Shown here: one piece after another, positions 24,501-36,900 of the stretch
How positions within the stretch are numbered: position 1 is the stretch's first letter
Layout of the letters: the number at the start of each line of letters is the position of its first letter
Assembly (NCBI RefSeq): GCF_023343835.1
Contig: NC_064437.1
Span: 13,419,001 to 13,483,000, forward strand
DNA: 64,000 nt
Source: Lagopus muta
Taxonomy: Eukaryota; Chordata; Aves; Galliformes; Phasianidae
Direction of reading: 5' to 3'
Notes under the pieces: model-generated
The model's input: only the letters and a program-made list of their open reading frames with translations
The model's database searches: none
Told to the model about the DNA's origin: nothing
Translations under genes and position numbers: made by a program

Positions 24501-27494
24501 CAGCATCAAGGCTCCACTGTCAGAGTACTTCATCTTGTAAGTGAACAGCACTGTGCCCTTCATGTTTCTGACTTTCTAAAGGTTCAGAACGACACAAATA
24601 TGAAGTGAAAATCATTAACTGGTTACAGACAAGCCAAATTCCCTGCCAGCACCAGCAGAGAGCTTGGCCAGGCATGCAGCCTACCATGGGGCAGGTGGGG
24701 CAGGGCCGGATGTAGGCCATGCCTGTGCTCTGCACCGCGCTGTCCTGGCAGTCCGTCAGGTCCTTGCTCTTGGAAATGGTGGCACGGTTATTCTTGCTGT
24801 CATCCTGGATAACGTATCTGGTCTGGCAGATGCCTTCGATCCCGGACTGTGAGTGTTCATAAAACATGACAAAATTTCACTGGAAATTTCACTTTCATTA
24901 CAGCAGCATATAGGTCAGTGAAAATTACCTGGCAAGGGTTATGTATGGGCAAGCTACTATGTAACAGTAAAGGAGCATAAATGTAAAATCAGAATGGGAA
25001 AGAAACAAACCTCTTGTAGTTCATACACATTTTGTGACTTTTTGATGGTTATCTGCATCATGTTCAGAATCCCTCTCACGAGGTTAGTGCAGAGGATGGG
25101 ACAGTTCTCAGGGGCATAAATACTTCCCACTTTTCCCTCGGTGTATTCAAACTTAAAGGCTTGGCTGAAACATGCAGCTATGGTCCCTGTGAGCTTTGGA
25201 GACAGAGTGAAGGCGTCTCCGGGCCAGAAGCCATGGTATTCCTCCAGCTTTGGTGATTGGATCTGTGAACAGAATCAGGAAAACATTCATCTTGTTCACC
25301 ATCAGCTTGAAACAGTACAATAACAGTGCAATTGGACACTCCTAGTCCATGGCCAGGCACTTCTCCAGCACTCAGGAGATGTTTTTTCTCCTCAGACTCT
25401 TGCACTACGCCTAGGACACCACCTTAAAAATAGAATTTCCCTAAAGGATTTCTGCCAGAAAAATAAGGTAATGCAAGCAGTGTCTATAAGTTCAGCAAGC
25501 ACAGTGAAGCTTACTGGGTAGTGAAAGCCTGGCTGCCAGGGATCTGTATGGAAAGGGCATCTCCTATTTTCCCTAGTTCCTCAGCATGTTCTCCTTCCAG
25601 TCCTGCAAGTCAGCAGGCCATCCCTCAAGCTGCCACCTACACTGTTTTGGTGCTGCCTCTTGGTTGAGCACATCTCAGCGCAGCAAAGCTGTGGCAGGGC
25701 TGCTGGGGAAGCAGAAGCAAGCAGGGAAGCAGGGGCTGGCAGCTGCTTTGCAAGTGGCTGCCATCACTCGGAGTGTATCGGGCTGTACAGCTTGCTTGCA
25801 AGTCCTGGACTGCTCCCTAGTGGGAAGCGTGTGCCTGCATGCACACACGTACACAGTCACACGCGCAGACATGCCTCCTGCCCTCCTGCACTGAGGCGCA
25901 TGTTTCTGCGCAGAGAGAAATGGTGTGGTTTTAGGGCTCTATTTTGGGCTTTTTTAATCAGAGCTACAGCGGTGGCTTGCCTCTTAAAGTAAATCCTATT
26001 CAAGACTTTTTTTCTGTAATTGCTGAGGTTATACCAAATTTAGTGAGGCTACAAAAAAATCCTGCTGTTTTGTGTTGTATCTGAAAGTAGATATTCCGTC
26101 TCACTGTTTCAGTAATAGATGCACAGAGTTACAGGTTCAGTAAACTCTAGGACAAATGCAAAGCGCCCTCTTAGAGCTCTCTCCACATAGTCACCCCTTC
26201 TCTATTGTCTTTTGTTCTATGACAGTTTCTTAAGATGTTTGTTTTAATCTTTCCTATGTGTAACAGCACTTCCAGATCTGATATCATTATGCCAAGTGAG
26301 AGCATTACAATCCTTTACATTTGAATTAAAGTCCATCTGAAGAATGTCAAAAGGAATATAATGGAGACAGACGTGAATTTCATTTGTAATGAATGAATTT
26401 TAGCACTGAGTTTTTTTCACGTCATGGACCGGGCTGAAAAACACAAATTCCTCATACCTGAATTTTCTTAATTTTTACACTCAAGTTTATTGTTGCCTTT
26501 ACTAAAACTATCTTAAGGGCACTGCCTTAAAGCAGCAGCCTGCCATGTCTTTCCATGGAGCTGAATCCAAGTACGATTTGTAAGTGGGCTCAGGCACTGG
26601 AGCAGCTCTGCCTCCCTCCAGAGACCTGCAGGGTGAGAGTGCTGCCTGTGCAAAGCCACTCAGTCTGACACCGGGACTGTGGGGTCATCTCAGCACCTGG
26701 AAGGACCCTAAGGTTTTGTGCAAGGTTTGTATTCCTGTCTTGTTTATTTTTCCAGCAGGAACTATATCCCAAGCTGTGTGGTGCAGGAGGAGGGATGGGT
26801 TCACATACCCTTGGGAAGTTACCTGCAGAAGGTGGTCACTGTGAGACACATGGCTGATCTCCAGCCTGCAGATCAGCTTCAGCCCCGCTGTTGCCAACCC
26901 CTTGCCTGGCAGCCCATGAAGGATGAGGCCCTCATAGTCATACAGGTAGGTCTTGCCAGTACGAAAACCAGGCTCTATTGAAAAATAAATGATAGAAATG
27001 CCTTCTTTACTATGACTGCTGTGCTATCAGCCTCATGAACTGTCCCAGCATTGGAAGGGGTGGGAAGGAAGTACATACCACTGGCAGATATGGGGAGTGC
27101 ACTTACCAAGGTCATGCTTCTGGGCCCCTGCATGGGAGGAAAGAGAAGAATGCATGAGGAAACCCAAACTCTGTGGGCACTTCAGCATTTATTGTTCATT
27201 TACTCAGTGAGCTGATGGCAGTCGGACAGCCAGCACTGGGCTTCTGGAGCACACCCCCGGGACTCCAAGCCCACTCCAGCTCTGCTTGCTACATGCTGCT
27301 GTGCTCAGGCACAGAAATCCAACAGCTAACAGTCAAAAGTCAGAAAAAAGCTTCAGCAGATTATGCTGGGAATGTCCCTGAAAGGCTCTGAGGAGGTGCC
27401 TGTGGAGCACAGTGGCCGTCGCGGCTCTGTGGTACCAGTAAAGTTCAGACTTACCCACAAGGGCGAACACCAGGGCCAGGATGAGTCCCCTCAT
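6518..27494 (-). CDS. VTG3: Vitellogenin with short phosvitin domain (VTG3-type), complete, 35 exons
   Basis: Yolk precursor lipoprotein, normally made in oestrogen-stimulated liver, secreted and taken up by oocytes through the VLDL-type receptor (family knowledge). Thirty-five exons join without frame break into about 1,718 residues; exon coordinates are in the three sub-entries. Exon 1 encodes the signal peptide [14 protein letters not shown]. Exons 3-22 encode the lipovitellin N-terminal module, with family motifs such as [20 protein letters not shown] and YQISPFNEP. Exon 23 is a 100-codon serine-containing remnant of phosvitin. Exons 26-35 encode lipovitellin-2 and the von Willebrand D-type C-terminus with [12 protein letters not shown]. 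The stop is TGA at 6518-6520. The next gene upstream, same strand, is its tandem paralogue of VTG2 type, with identical intron phases. The symbol VTG3 is inferred from the short phosvitin region and the position between CTBS and VTG2. The vitellogenin identity itself is certain. Confidence 0.93.
7188..7540 (-). mobile_element. CR1 LINE 3' fragment in VTG3 intron 34
   Basis: The plus strand begins GAATCATAGAATCATAGAAAC and continues with the CR1 features TTGGAAAAGACCTCTAATATC, CCAACCATCAA, the TGCCACATCTAC block and the CTCCACCACCTCCCTGGGCAG block. This is the reverse complement of the CR1 3' end, so the element lies in minus orientation, the same as the gene. It ends about 60 bp from exon 34. 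It is non-coding and 5'-truncated. Confidence 0.9.
9965..10440 (+). mobile_element. Degenerate CR1 reverse-transcriptase fragment in VTG3 intron 30
   Basis: A plus-strand frame gives peptides [20 protein letters not shown] and [19 protein letters not shown], which match the CR1 ORF2 reverse transcriptase region around the conserved CKAFDxVPHNIL motif. The motif aspartate reads glycine here, and the frame is broken upstream, so the copy is dead. It lies antisense to the host gene and has no 3' tail nearby. Confidence 0.88.
13441..13480. repeat. Purine-rich A/G low-complexity tract
   Basis: An AAAAAG-like tract within VTG3 intron 27. It is simple sequence with no coding content. Confidence 0.8.
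16095..16394 (-). other. VTG3: VTG3 exon 23: contracted phosvitin domain
   Basis: This exon has 300 nt, 100 codons (residues about 1094-1193). It begins [10 protein letters not shown], matching the VTG2 exon start VANKTRHPK, and ends with NQQ. About 22 of 100 residues are serine, in short clusters such as [11 protein letters not shown] and ACSSSRED, with two cysteines among them. The corresponding VTG2 exon has 189 codons, about half serine. The long poly-serine core is therefore absent, and phosphate and metal-binding capacity should be low. Confidence 0.9.
17250..17345 (-). mobile_element. Short CR1 3' fragment in VTG3 intron 20
   Basis: The plus strand reads ATTATAGAATCGTGGATGTT followed by GGAAGAGACCTTCAGAGATC and CGAGTCCAACCCC, the reverse complement of a CR1 3' end. 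The fragment is in minus orientation, old and short. Confidence 0.85.
18400..18444. repeat. TTA/TCA-type microsatellite in VTG3 intron 18
   Basis: An imperfect trinucleotide run (TTATTATTATCACC... TTATCATTATTACTATTATC) between exons 18 and 19. It is simple sequence only. Confidence 0.75.
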
Positions 27495-27532
27495 GCTAAA
27501 AGTGACTGAACACTACAGGGGAAATGTGCACC

Positions 27533-27539
27533 TTTTATA
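27533..27539 (-). promoter_or_regulatory. TATA box of VTG3
   Basis: TATAAAA on the minus strand (within CTATAAAAGG) lies 39-45 nt upstream of the ATG at 27494. A start site about 31 nt downstream of its first T would be near 27508, giving a 5' UTR of about 13-14 nt. The VTG2 paralogue has the same layout. Confidence 0.8.
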
Positions 27540-27540
27540 G

Positions 27541-30500
27541 AAGAATTATTAACAAGTCCAGGGAATTCTGTTGAGTTATCAGTTTCTTATCGACCACTCC
27601 AACCCGGTTGGTGATAGGGCTGGGGACTCCTGACCAAAGTCATTGCCGTGCCAAAATCATCACAGGCAATCTTCTCACCTCACCATCTAAATGCTCAGAA
27701 AGCACCTTTTGGAAAAGATGGTTAAAAGTATTAAAATATCACTAAAGCAAAAATATTTATTGTGTAAGGAAAATTACTATCATTACTCATTGGAAGCATT
27801 TGGAGCTATTGCAGCCTGCACTAACTTTGCCCAGGTTATCCTGACCTGACCAAAAGGAACAAACCTTATCTAACCGATAGTGCTTCACAAGGATTATGCA
27901 AAGCCTGGGCAGCACTCCTGTGACACTGCACTGATGCCCTTTGGCTGCTGCACACACTGTCATCCACAGCACTGCTCCCTGAGGGTGGGGAATCCACCTA
28001 GCAACACTAATTCCCACCACTGTCACAAAGGCTGCAGCAAAAAGCAATTGCTTGCATGCGTGTCTCCCTTACCTGCCTTTCTTACCAGGACATCACATCA
28101 GTGTTCTTGCCAGCCACGCACAGATGTGGGTGAGGAGGGACCTGGGGGGGCTGCCAGACACTGTGGACACAAGGCTCCCAGCTGATGAAGATGCATATAC
28201 TCTGGTTTGCCAAAAAAAGGGGCAGCATCCTCACAAAGTGGGGTCCTTTCTTCTGTCAGTCAGCAGCCAACCACCTGCTGCCACTCACCCTGCTGCTTTC
28301 CATGAGCGGGTCTGTGAGCAGGTTCCCTTTTCAGGAGCTCCATAAGGCTGCTCGAGGTGCAGGGCTCAGCTGGGTCTCCGGTCCCTTGTCCTCTGGTGAG
28401 GTGTGGAGTTGGACAATGGCGGCAGGGCTGTGGGCACTGCTCCCACTGCAGAACTGTTGGAGAGGCAGCCCAGCAGCCCTGGGCCTGGGATTTGAATTCT
28501 CTCCTTTGGGGCTGCCACTGTGTGCACACAAACTGGGGAGGGGAACCAAAGCTTCTTCTCAACCACCATGGGAGGCATGGGCTTACAGGGCACAGAACTC
28601 ATCTCAGTTTTAATCAATGCAGCAGGGACTCCTATTCAAGACAATTTGGTTTTCCTAAGGCTTTTCAGATGATATTTTTTTATAATTGAGCAGTTAGGAT
28701 ATAATTTATAATACCTGAAACACTAGACTTTGTTCATGCATCAAGGATGTTTTACCAGTACTGTATCCTGGTTCTGTTTGTTTTAACCTCTTCTATCAAA
28801 GTGACAGAGTATGACAGAGAAGCTAAACCATACAAGCAGTGAGCAGCTCCAGGGAGTTGTGTCATGTCTTCTGAGATTTGGCAAACGGTAAACATAGCTA
28901 AAGGATTTACACACACATCTGCTGGCACCTGATGAGGGGCTCAAAATCCAACATACTACTGAACGTTTATATGCAGCTGCACAATTTAAAAATGAAACAA
29001 CCAACCAACAAACCCTACCTATGTAACTTAGCCATGTCTGGACTTTGAGGTATAGCAGCTCATATTCCAATACAGAAGGAGTTTGGAACCAGCTCCATCG
29101 TATCTCTGGATGTAATTTCCAAATACTACAGACCTGTCAGTGAGGAAACTGCCCTCAGTTGTGGTGGAGTCCTTTCCCAGCAAAGCTGGCACTCCCAGAG
29201 GAGTGCTCCGTTTTCATCTCTTGCTCACTGTTGCATTCACCCACCCCACTCCAACATCCAGGTGGCGAATACTGCACCCCAAGCACCCCGCCATGCTGTG
29301 GCCCAGACAGGATCCTCTCTGATGCTGCCCCACAGTCTGTCAGTGGAGACTTCATCTTTGCATTTTTCTGTGTGGATCTGAATCTCTTAATCTTTGTGGG
29401 CCATTTCTCCAGCCTGTCAAGAACAATTTAAACTCTCGTTATGGCCCCTTACATCCCCACATACTCACACCTCTTCACCATTTACATTTCTCCAGAGGAT
29501 ATAACCTGAATTTAAAAAAAGAAAAAAAAAAAAAGTTGGGGGGGAGGGGAAATAACAACAAAAAAATTACCATTGTGAGGTAATGATCAGCTCTGCTGTG
29601 CCCAGGAGCAGCCATGAACATTATTTCCGTGGAGCTCCAAACAGTGCCTACAGCACAGGGCAGGATGAGGCCAGGGCCCCCAGCAGCGACACCACAGCTT
29701 TGGCTGAGGAAAGGAGCCAGCAGCCCACCTTTGCAAGAAGCCTCTGGTGTGCTGGATGCTCCTGGGCAGGGCTGTGCTTCCCTGAGGTTCCTACTACCCA
29801 CAAGCCCGGATGCCTGTGTTGAGAGCCCCCAAGACCTTTCCACCACTGCTTGGGTGTCTTCCATTCATGCTGACTTTCCAACAGCTTCCTTTCAGTATCA
29901 AGGACATTACCTTTCCAAACTATAAAACCCACATACATACAAACACTGAAGTGCCCATGCTGCTGGAGAAAGCAGAACGACACAACATGTATAGAGCTTT
30001 CTCCCTTTGCCCAGCAACCACCTTTCCATTCGTGTGCTAAGAGGAAAGTGCAGTTTTGCCTTCACTGGTTGCTCCTTATTTTAAGAATCAAATCACTTAT
30101 TTCTCTTTTAATTAATTTACCAAAAAACTAGAGGCATGCAGCCTGCCAGTCCAGCCCAGAGCAGACAGAAAGACCAACCAGGAGCACACACCTGGAACCC
30201 TATAGCCTCCAGCACTCAGGGCAGCCAAGTACATCCCTCACCATGCCCAGAGAGACCTGCTGTGGGTGGGCTTTGCACCCCAGCTCTGCTCAGAGACTCT
30301 TGACTCACACCAGCTTCTGTGTGCTGCGTCAGGAACGTCACATTTCCTCCCCCAGAGCAGCCTTGTCCATATGCTTGAGGTTCAGGTTCATTCCCTGAAA
30401 GCTGTTCCCTACACACTGTCACTGCAGAGCACCTCTTTGCATTACTGCCACAGAGGGCGCGTCTCACCCAGAGCCAACCAATTCCTACTGTGGTGCCCAG

Positions 30501-30733
30501 GATCTCAGCAACAGGGAAGGAAGCACAGGGGAAACAAGCTGGAGCCTGGTAGGCAGCTTCTGCCACTCCACTCAACCCATATCGTAGGTGGGGCCTGCCA
30601 CAGACCCTTGCCTGATGTACATCTACACAGCAGGCTGCCACAGCCTCGACTGGGGTGAAGAGAAGCACTGCAGACATCCTCTTGCCACAGTCAGTGAAAG
30701 AAGGAAGCCTTCACTGGTTTTACCATGCATGTA
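27541..30733. other. Intergenic region between VTG3 promoter and VTG2 3' end
   Basis: About 3.2 kb. The proximal 350 bp is the VTG3 promoter. The rest has GC-richer patches near 28050-28620 and 29580-29850, and an A-rich plus G-run tract at 29512-29550. Several open frames of about 100-150 codons occur on both strands, but none has a recognisable domain, conserved motif or consistent splice context, so I do not call a gene. Confidence 0.5.
27821..27880. promoter_or_regulatory. Distal VTG3 promoter block with imperfect ERE
   Basis: Contains GGTTATCCTGACC at 27834-27846, which differs from the ERE consensus GGTCANNNTGACC at one defined base. It lies about 330 bp upstream of the inferred start. 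The core GCCCAGGTTAT.CTGACCTG and a downstream CTTATCTA..GATA-like element recur without gaps at 51211-51270 upstream of VTG2. An extra TGACC half site follows at 27847-27851. No perfect palindromic ERE was seen within about 1 kb of this gene's start. Confidence 0.7.
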
Positions 30734-30739
30734 TTTATT
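30734..30739 (-). terminator. Likely poly(A) signal of VTG2
   Basis: AATAAA on the minus strand, about 197 nt past the VTG2 stop codon. The 3' UTR length expected from this, a little over 200 nt, is reasonable for an avian vitellogenin transcript. Confidence 0.75.
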
Positions 30740-30935
30740 ATGAAATCAAATAGTTATAGGCAATTAGAATAGTTTCTACAATAATAAAGTTTAATACTTT
30801 AAATTACTTGTGAAAATTCCACACATCTTTAAGCATTTAATTTAACGTTTCCATTGCTTCTTGAGATGAGTCTTCTTACACAACACAATAAAAACTAAAA
30901 TGTTTCTGTATTCTCCAGTGCTGCAATGTACGGCT

Positions 30936-33900
30936 TCATGTACTGCATTCTTCATTCTCACATGAACATGCTGTGTGTGCATCAACAGTATCCTGCATGT
31001 CCTCTGACTTCTGGTCGAACTTCATCTGTTTGTCAGCCAGGCTCGTAGCTGAATCTGATGATTAACAAGAAATGGAAAGCAAGCAGCGTGCTTTAGAAGC
31101 AGTTTTGCAAGGTATGGCATTTACCATGCACTCATCATTAATTAAACCAGGCTTGGCTTCTCCTTGCTGTCATCCATATTTATACTCGGCTAAGTCAAGC
31201 TGAGATGTTCCAGGAAAATCACTTACTTAATAAGTCATTTCTACATTGGAAACCAGTTCTTCCATGTAGAATTTTATTAAGAATATATTTAGAAAAAGAA
31301 ATTGTGGTCTTAAAGGAAAACACACTTTGAAAACACACACAAACATATAATCAATATGATCTATACCTATCTAATCTAATCTCTTTGATATGCAATATCT
31401 CTACAATATAGTTGTAGAAGGGATATGTTCGGTATCGCCACACCTGCGGGCAGGAATCCTGTTCACACCTGCCCTTCTATGGCCTAAATCAGCTCAGGAA
31501 AACAGGATTATGCCCAAAGGCAGTGATAAGTGAAAACATACAGGATGAGGATCACTGTTTCAAGGTGTGGAACACGATCCTGAATTATCACACGTTGCAA
31601 TATAGCTGAGTCACATGTTAACTGTGCTCTTACCCTCTCCTTACAGTGTTAGATTCAAAGATCATGAAGGGGAGATCAGTTTAGATTTTAAATGCCACTG
31701 CCATGACGAGCAGTAAAATTACAACAATTACAATTACAAAATTACAATTTCTGCAGGCTTACCAGCTGGGAGGCAGTGGAAACCAACAGTGACTGGAGTT
31801 GTCTTGGTAGCTGAGCATCCCTTCATACAGCGCAGCACAGGCTCTGTAGAGTAGCACTTGGAATCAACACCCGCAAGCTGAACCGTCTTCTCAAGCTTCA
31901 CGAATGAGCGATGCAGTTTACAAGCTGTAACAGAATCACTGATGGTAGTTTATGTTCTTACATGCAAAATTTTCAAATCTCCCCAGACTGACCCATCTGC
32001 CAACCTGCAAGCAAATTGCTTCTATAAAGACTGAATGTTGATCATAAGCAAAGCAGCACTGCATCACTGACTGATAAGCTTTTCAAATCAGCTAATTAGA
32101 TCTGGAGTTACTGAAAGTTAATTTCAACTGTAACTGGCTTAATTTCTAGATTAACATGTAAAAACAGTCTGGAAACATTCCAATAAACATTTTGCAAAGT
32201 AAACTGGCTCACTGAATAGCCACCAAACCATATACAAAGGCTTTGAGTATTCATCAGTAGAAAGAGAAGAGGGGTGTTTCCAAACAAATAAAAACAATAA
32301 CTGAAGAATTACACCATAACCGCCATCATTCAGACTCAAAACTGCTGCAGAGAGAGCAAATATCACTGCTGCCAGCTGGTAATACTGGTCCCATTTTGGA
32401 TTCCCAGGACAAGTTACAAGTGTGTGAGTAGCTAAATGAACCACGTCTAAGCTTTAATCTCAGCATGTCAGTCATTTTCGCCATATGCTGGAGGGAAACA
32501 CAGAGTGTTGCAACTAGCAATAGAATGAATTTTGTTGTGTGCACGCCTATGAACTGCATATACATCTAAAGCAAGTATGATGCCAGGTATCCTTTACGAA
32601 GACACATAGAAGAATGACAGTTGATATACAAATGGACATGTGAAAGTCATCTCCAGGTAACAGTAAGTCCTTCCCATCAGGTTCACAAAGGCAATGTGCT
32701 TGTTCTCCTTCCCTCCTCCATGGGATGCTGTTGTACCATAACCTCAGCTGAGGGAATGGAGCACACTGTAAGATCCTAATCTACTGAAACACTTAAAATA
32801 TAGCCCTTTTATTTTTTCCTTCATTTCAACTATGTAATTAAGTCACTGGAGCTACTCGTGTGCTCAAATGTTCGACAGGTTGCACTGGTTCGAAACTCAG
32901 GTGGTGAGCCATAGTAATTACTAATCCCCATCTGCTTTTTTGGTGGATCAAATGTTGGCTGGAAAGTTATATTTGCTTACACCAAAATATTCTAAGTGAA
33001 TTTATTTTCTTACTTTTTTTATTTAACCTTCTTCTTCTTCTTAGTTTTCACTTCAAAACAGTGGTTTCATTTCAGCTTGATTCATTTCAACCAATTGGGT
33101 TTATTTTGGATTTGACTAACTTCTAATTTCTTATTCCTTTCTAAGCTGAAAAATATTGGTTATATTTAATATAACTGAAGAGTGAGACCTTCACAAATGT
33201 TTTTCCCAATGTATTTACAGATTTAACATTTTCTAAACAATACTAAATTAAATTAATCATAGTTTTCATACTTCCTTTACAGGGCGCTTCTTCCAAGATC
33301 CAAGAATGACCAAAGCTCACAGCATCTTTTGCTAGATATCCATTGGGCATCCGATACTCCTGTTCACATTCTGCATCATATTTTCCACAGATTCCACATG
33401 TTTTCCCTGCCATCCATAAAGCAACTTGAATCTTCAAGAAAAGAATAGTAAAAAACATTTCAAATTTAAAACAAACAAACACAACAACAGTGTGGAACAG
33501 ATTTTTGCTATGTATGTACCTTTCAGTATCATAACATATCATAGAGCAGCTTGGGTTGGAAGGGACCTCAAAGATCATCTAGTTCCAGCATGGCAACACA
33601 CAAATATATAAATGCTTTCCTTCTGTGCTAAGAACTCACACATCCCTCACAGTCAGATGCCAAACTCCCATGATGCTGTGGTGCACTTAGCTCCATTGCA
33701 GCCTTTAAAACCTGCTGTGCCTGGCTAGCTTATTAAGTAATTATTAGTTTTGGCTATTATTCTGAAGCTTCTGTGTGATTGATGTTTTCCAGTAGGTGAT
33801 AGATGCAGCACGATAATATTGGTTTTCTTACATTTCTGTTTCCCATTTTTCTAGATCAGCCTTTCAAACATGGACAGAAGCTGAAAACTCTTCCTTCTTG

Positions 33901-36900
33901 CAGATACACTGCTGACTCAAACTATGTATGTTCACAGGCCCACTTTCCAGCACACACTTGCTGCAAGAATAAATCAGTATTGGTGAAGTATTCTTGGATG
34001 TCCTATTAAGAAACACAGAGAAGGACTCTGCAGCACTGGCTGCATTACCTTCTTTTACGTTCTTTTTTCTGGCGGGGGGAGAAGGGGCAGGGCCTGGACA
34101 GATTTAGCTTTGCTACTGCACAGTCTTACACTCATACATAAAGATTTAAGGAGATCCTGCAGAAATAAGTCATCTAGATTTATGAAGAGGAAACTATACC
34201 GAGAATGTTTGTCCATCGAAGTACAATTTATCAATACCAAAGGCTGGGGCAACAAGTACAAGCCCTTGCTTTTCATTGTGAATCCACAGAGAAGCACCTA
34301 GAAGAAAAAAAGAATATAAATAATAATTTTAAAAAGAAAAAAACACTTCAAACAGACCCAAACTGTCTCTTTTAATAGAGGAAAAAGTAGTTATCATATT
34401 TTTTAAAAATGCTCTTTTGCCTCTTTTGCTTTAAATTCCTCACTAGTTCTCAAGAAGAATAGACTTTAAAAAAATAAAGAAGAGTGCACACATGAATAAC
34501 AAGTGTTTGTAAAAAGTTGGAAAATAATTATAATTATCACAGGTTTACTTGTTTTTCTTGGGGTTAATAGCATATCATACTTATTCCTAGAAAGGCTTAC
34601 AGAGCTGCTTATAATACCTGTGTAGTTGTGCAGCTATTCAAAACTCTGACTACACTGCATTGGAGTAAGAAAATACAAAAATAACACAATTGTCATTGGG
34701 GACATTTTTAGCACAATTACTGCTCACTAAGTACATAATAATTAGGGCAGAGCGCTGCACTGGCAGATGCTAACCCAATTTCAGCAAGATTTATCCTGAA
34801 TCCTGTACCACACATACAGTCAGGAAGCATCTGCAGTGTGCATTCCTCCAGCTGTGTAGCAGAGAATGAAACAATGTCCTCCTGTGTCCTTTTACAGAAA
34901 AAATATCCCTGCTTGGAAATAAGAAAGCAGCCTAGTTTTCCTGTACATGCACAGTTCTCTGTGCAGACTTCAGAATGCTAACCAGATGTATACCTCTGAA
35001 GCAAAATGAGAACATCTTGTATTCTACAAGGGTGGTGAAGGTTTTATCAAGCAAGGTTTTATTCCATAACTGATACACTTCTCCAATTTGGAGTTCTGGT
35101 GGGAGACACAGCAATATATGAAACAGTAGTTACGCTTTACTTTGCTTGGCCACCTCGAGTGTTTCATGCTCTAATTGATCTTTGTAAACATTCACGTGCA
35201 AGCGAGTAACATGCAAATTCTTAACTAACAACCTGACAGCAAAGGGTATAAATACTTACAGAATACAAACTTGTAGAAGATCTTTGATACAATTCTTTTG
35301 TCTACTCCTCTTTTTCCTAACATACACATGAAAATGAAAACAAGGCAATGCTGTGCCACTTACCAGCAGATATGAGGGAAATGTTGGCTGTGGGGCTCTC
35401 GGCCCCGTCCACCAGCAGTTTCACCTGTCCATTCACAGGATGCATGTCAATTTCGCTGTTAAAAGAAGAGAGTTTTTATCCTGCTTGTATCACATTTATA
35501 CACATACACTGACCAAGTGATTTTCTTGCTCACTAAATATCACTGGCACAACATAAGCACATTCCAACTGTATAAATTACATCAGTGCATTCCTGTCACC
35601 TAAATGCAAGATAACAACATCATAGGCATCATGTTCAGTGTGCACAGCAAGTAAATAAGGAAAACGCTGAAAACCCATGGGCTGCTGAACAAAGCTGAGG
35701 AAAGCTTAGATCCAAGCTCCTCTCCCACCCAATGTGGACAACACAGTCCGTCACGCGATGGCAGCTGGCAGAAGTTACTTACTGACTGCCAATCTTGATG
35801 TTGATGGCTTTAAGGTTTGTAGCTTCTTCAGCACTTTTCATCATCACCAGGAACTTAAGGTCAGAGCTGCAATCCTGAGCAAAGATGTGATAGCAGCTTG
35901 CTGGCATTGAGTAGTTGAACTTGACTTCATTAAAGGTTGTGATCTTGTTGTGCGAAACTGAGCAGCGAGCTGGTTAAATAAAATGCCAGTGAATATTTGC
36001 TTTTCTGTTAAGAAAACCCGTTAGAGGACATGTTGTATTTTCAGTGCTATGTTATTTCATGGTTGGTTTGGTTTTTTTTTTTTTCTCTATATGATACTTT
36101 TGTATAGGCTATAGGGACTTTTTGCCACCAGCCACCCATAACTTCTAAAAAAAAATGCATGAAAAACACAGTCCTCTGCATAACAAAATAATTGCCAGAA
36201 AGTTTATGTTACCACTTCAGATAATTGTCAGTCTTGATTTCCCCGAAATGCTTTCTCTATATATGCACAATATTCTCTCTCAGATGAACCATCCCTGCAC
36301 TACTGCATTCCATTTCCTAATAGACTGGAGACAAGTAATCCCAGAAAAAAAACTAAAATTCAGAAGATGTTCAAATTAATTCCAGAAACTGAGGACATCC
36401 TGCTTCTGAACCTGATCCAACTCTGACCTTTCAAATTCTCGAGCACTGCAGAGGGGGCTTCAGCAAAGACATTCCAGATTGGAGGCTGCAGCTCTGAAGC
36501 TGGGATCCTCGGACCCACAGGAAGCGATAGAGGAAGCCTCATGGCTTCTTGATAGAGGGTCATCTGAAAAAGAATTTGGAAGCACTGTAAAAGTGTAGTT
36601 GTACCAAGTATTCACATCAAACAGCTCAGATAACCTTTTCTCCTGTATGGAAATCAATTTCAATCTCTTCTGCCTCAGTTGACAAAGAATTTATGTGAAA
36701 TTATGAACTGTGTTCATCTGACTCACTGTGCACGAGATTTTGCTTCTGCTTGCAATTTTCTTTCATGGTATGGGTCATAATTCAGTTAGTATTTATGACA
36801 GAATATATTACTTTCTTTTCAAATGTATTTATGTGAACACTTAGGGAGCTCCCACAGGTGGAAATGCATCTCTTCAAGAATACCCACCATACTCTTTTTG

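Larger units (their letters stand above)
16585..27494 (-). other. VTG3: VTG3 exons 1-22: signal peptide and lipovitellin-1 block
   Basis: Exons in order: 27455-27494, 27107-27127, 26823-26974, 25011-25262, 24685-24846, 24427-24575, 24049-24199, 23765-23922, 23518-23683, 22909-23034, 22421-22639, 21775-21992, 21561-21658, 20997-21121, 20275-20376, 19552-19671, 19263-19452, 18832-18925, 17928-18113, 17561-17705, 16849-17077, 16585-16760. Every length equals its VTG2 counterpart except exon 21, which is 6 nt longer. The block folds as the lipid-binding large lipid transfer module. Intron 3 (25263-26822, about 1.6 kb) is the longest here and shows no gene. Intron 19 (17706-17927) is 222 nt and lacks an in-frame stop. 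Confidence 0.9.

Noticed and set aside
28357-28689. Possible protein gene in the spacer between vitellogenins
   Set aside because: Overlapping frames on both strands with no family resemblance. No splice sites that build a consistent product were found.
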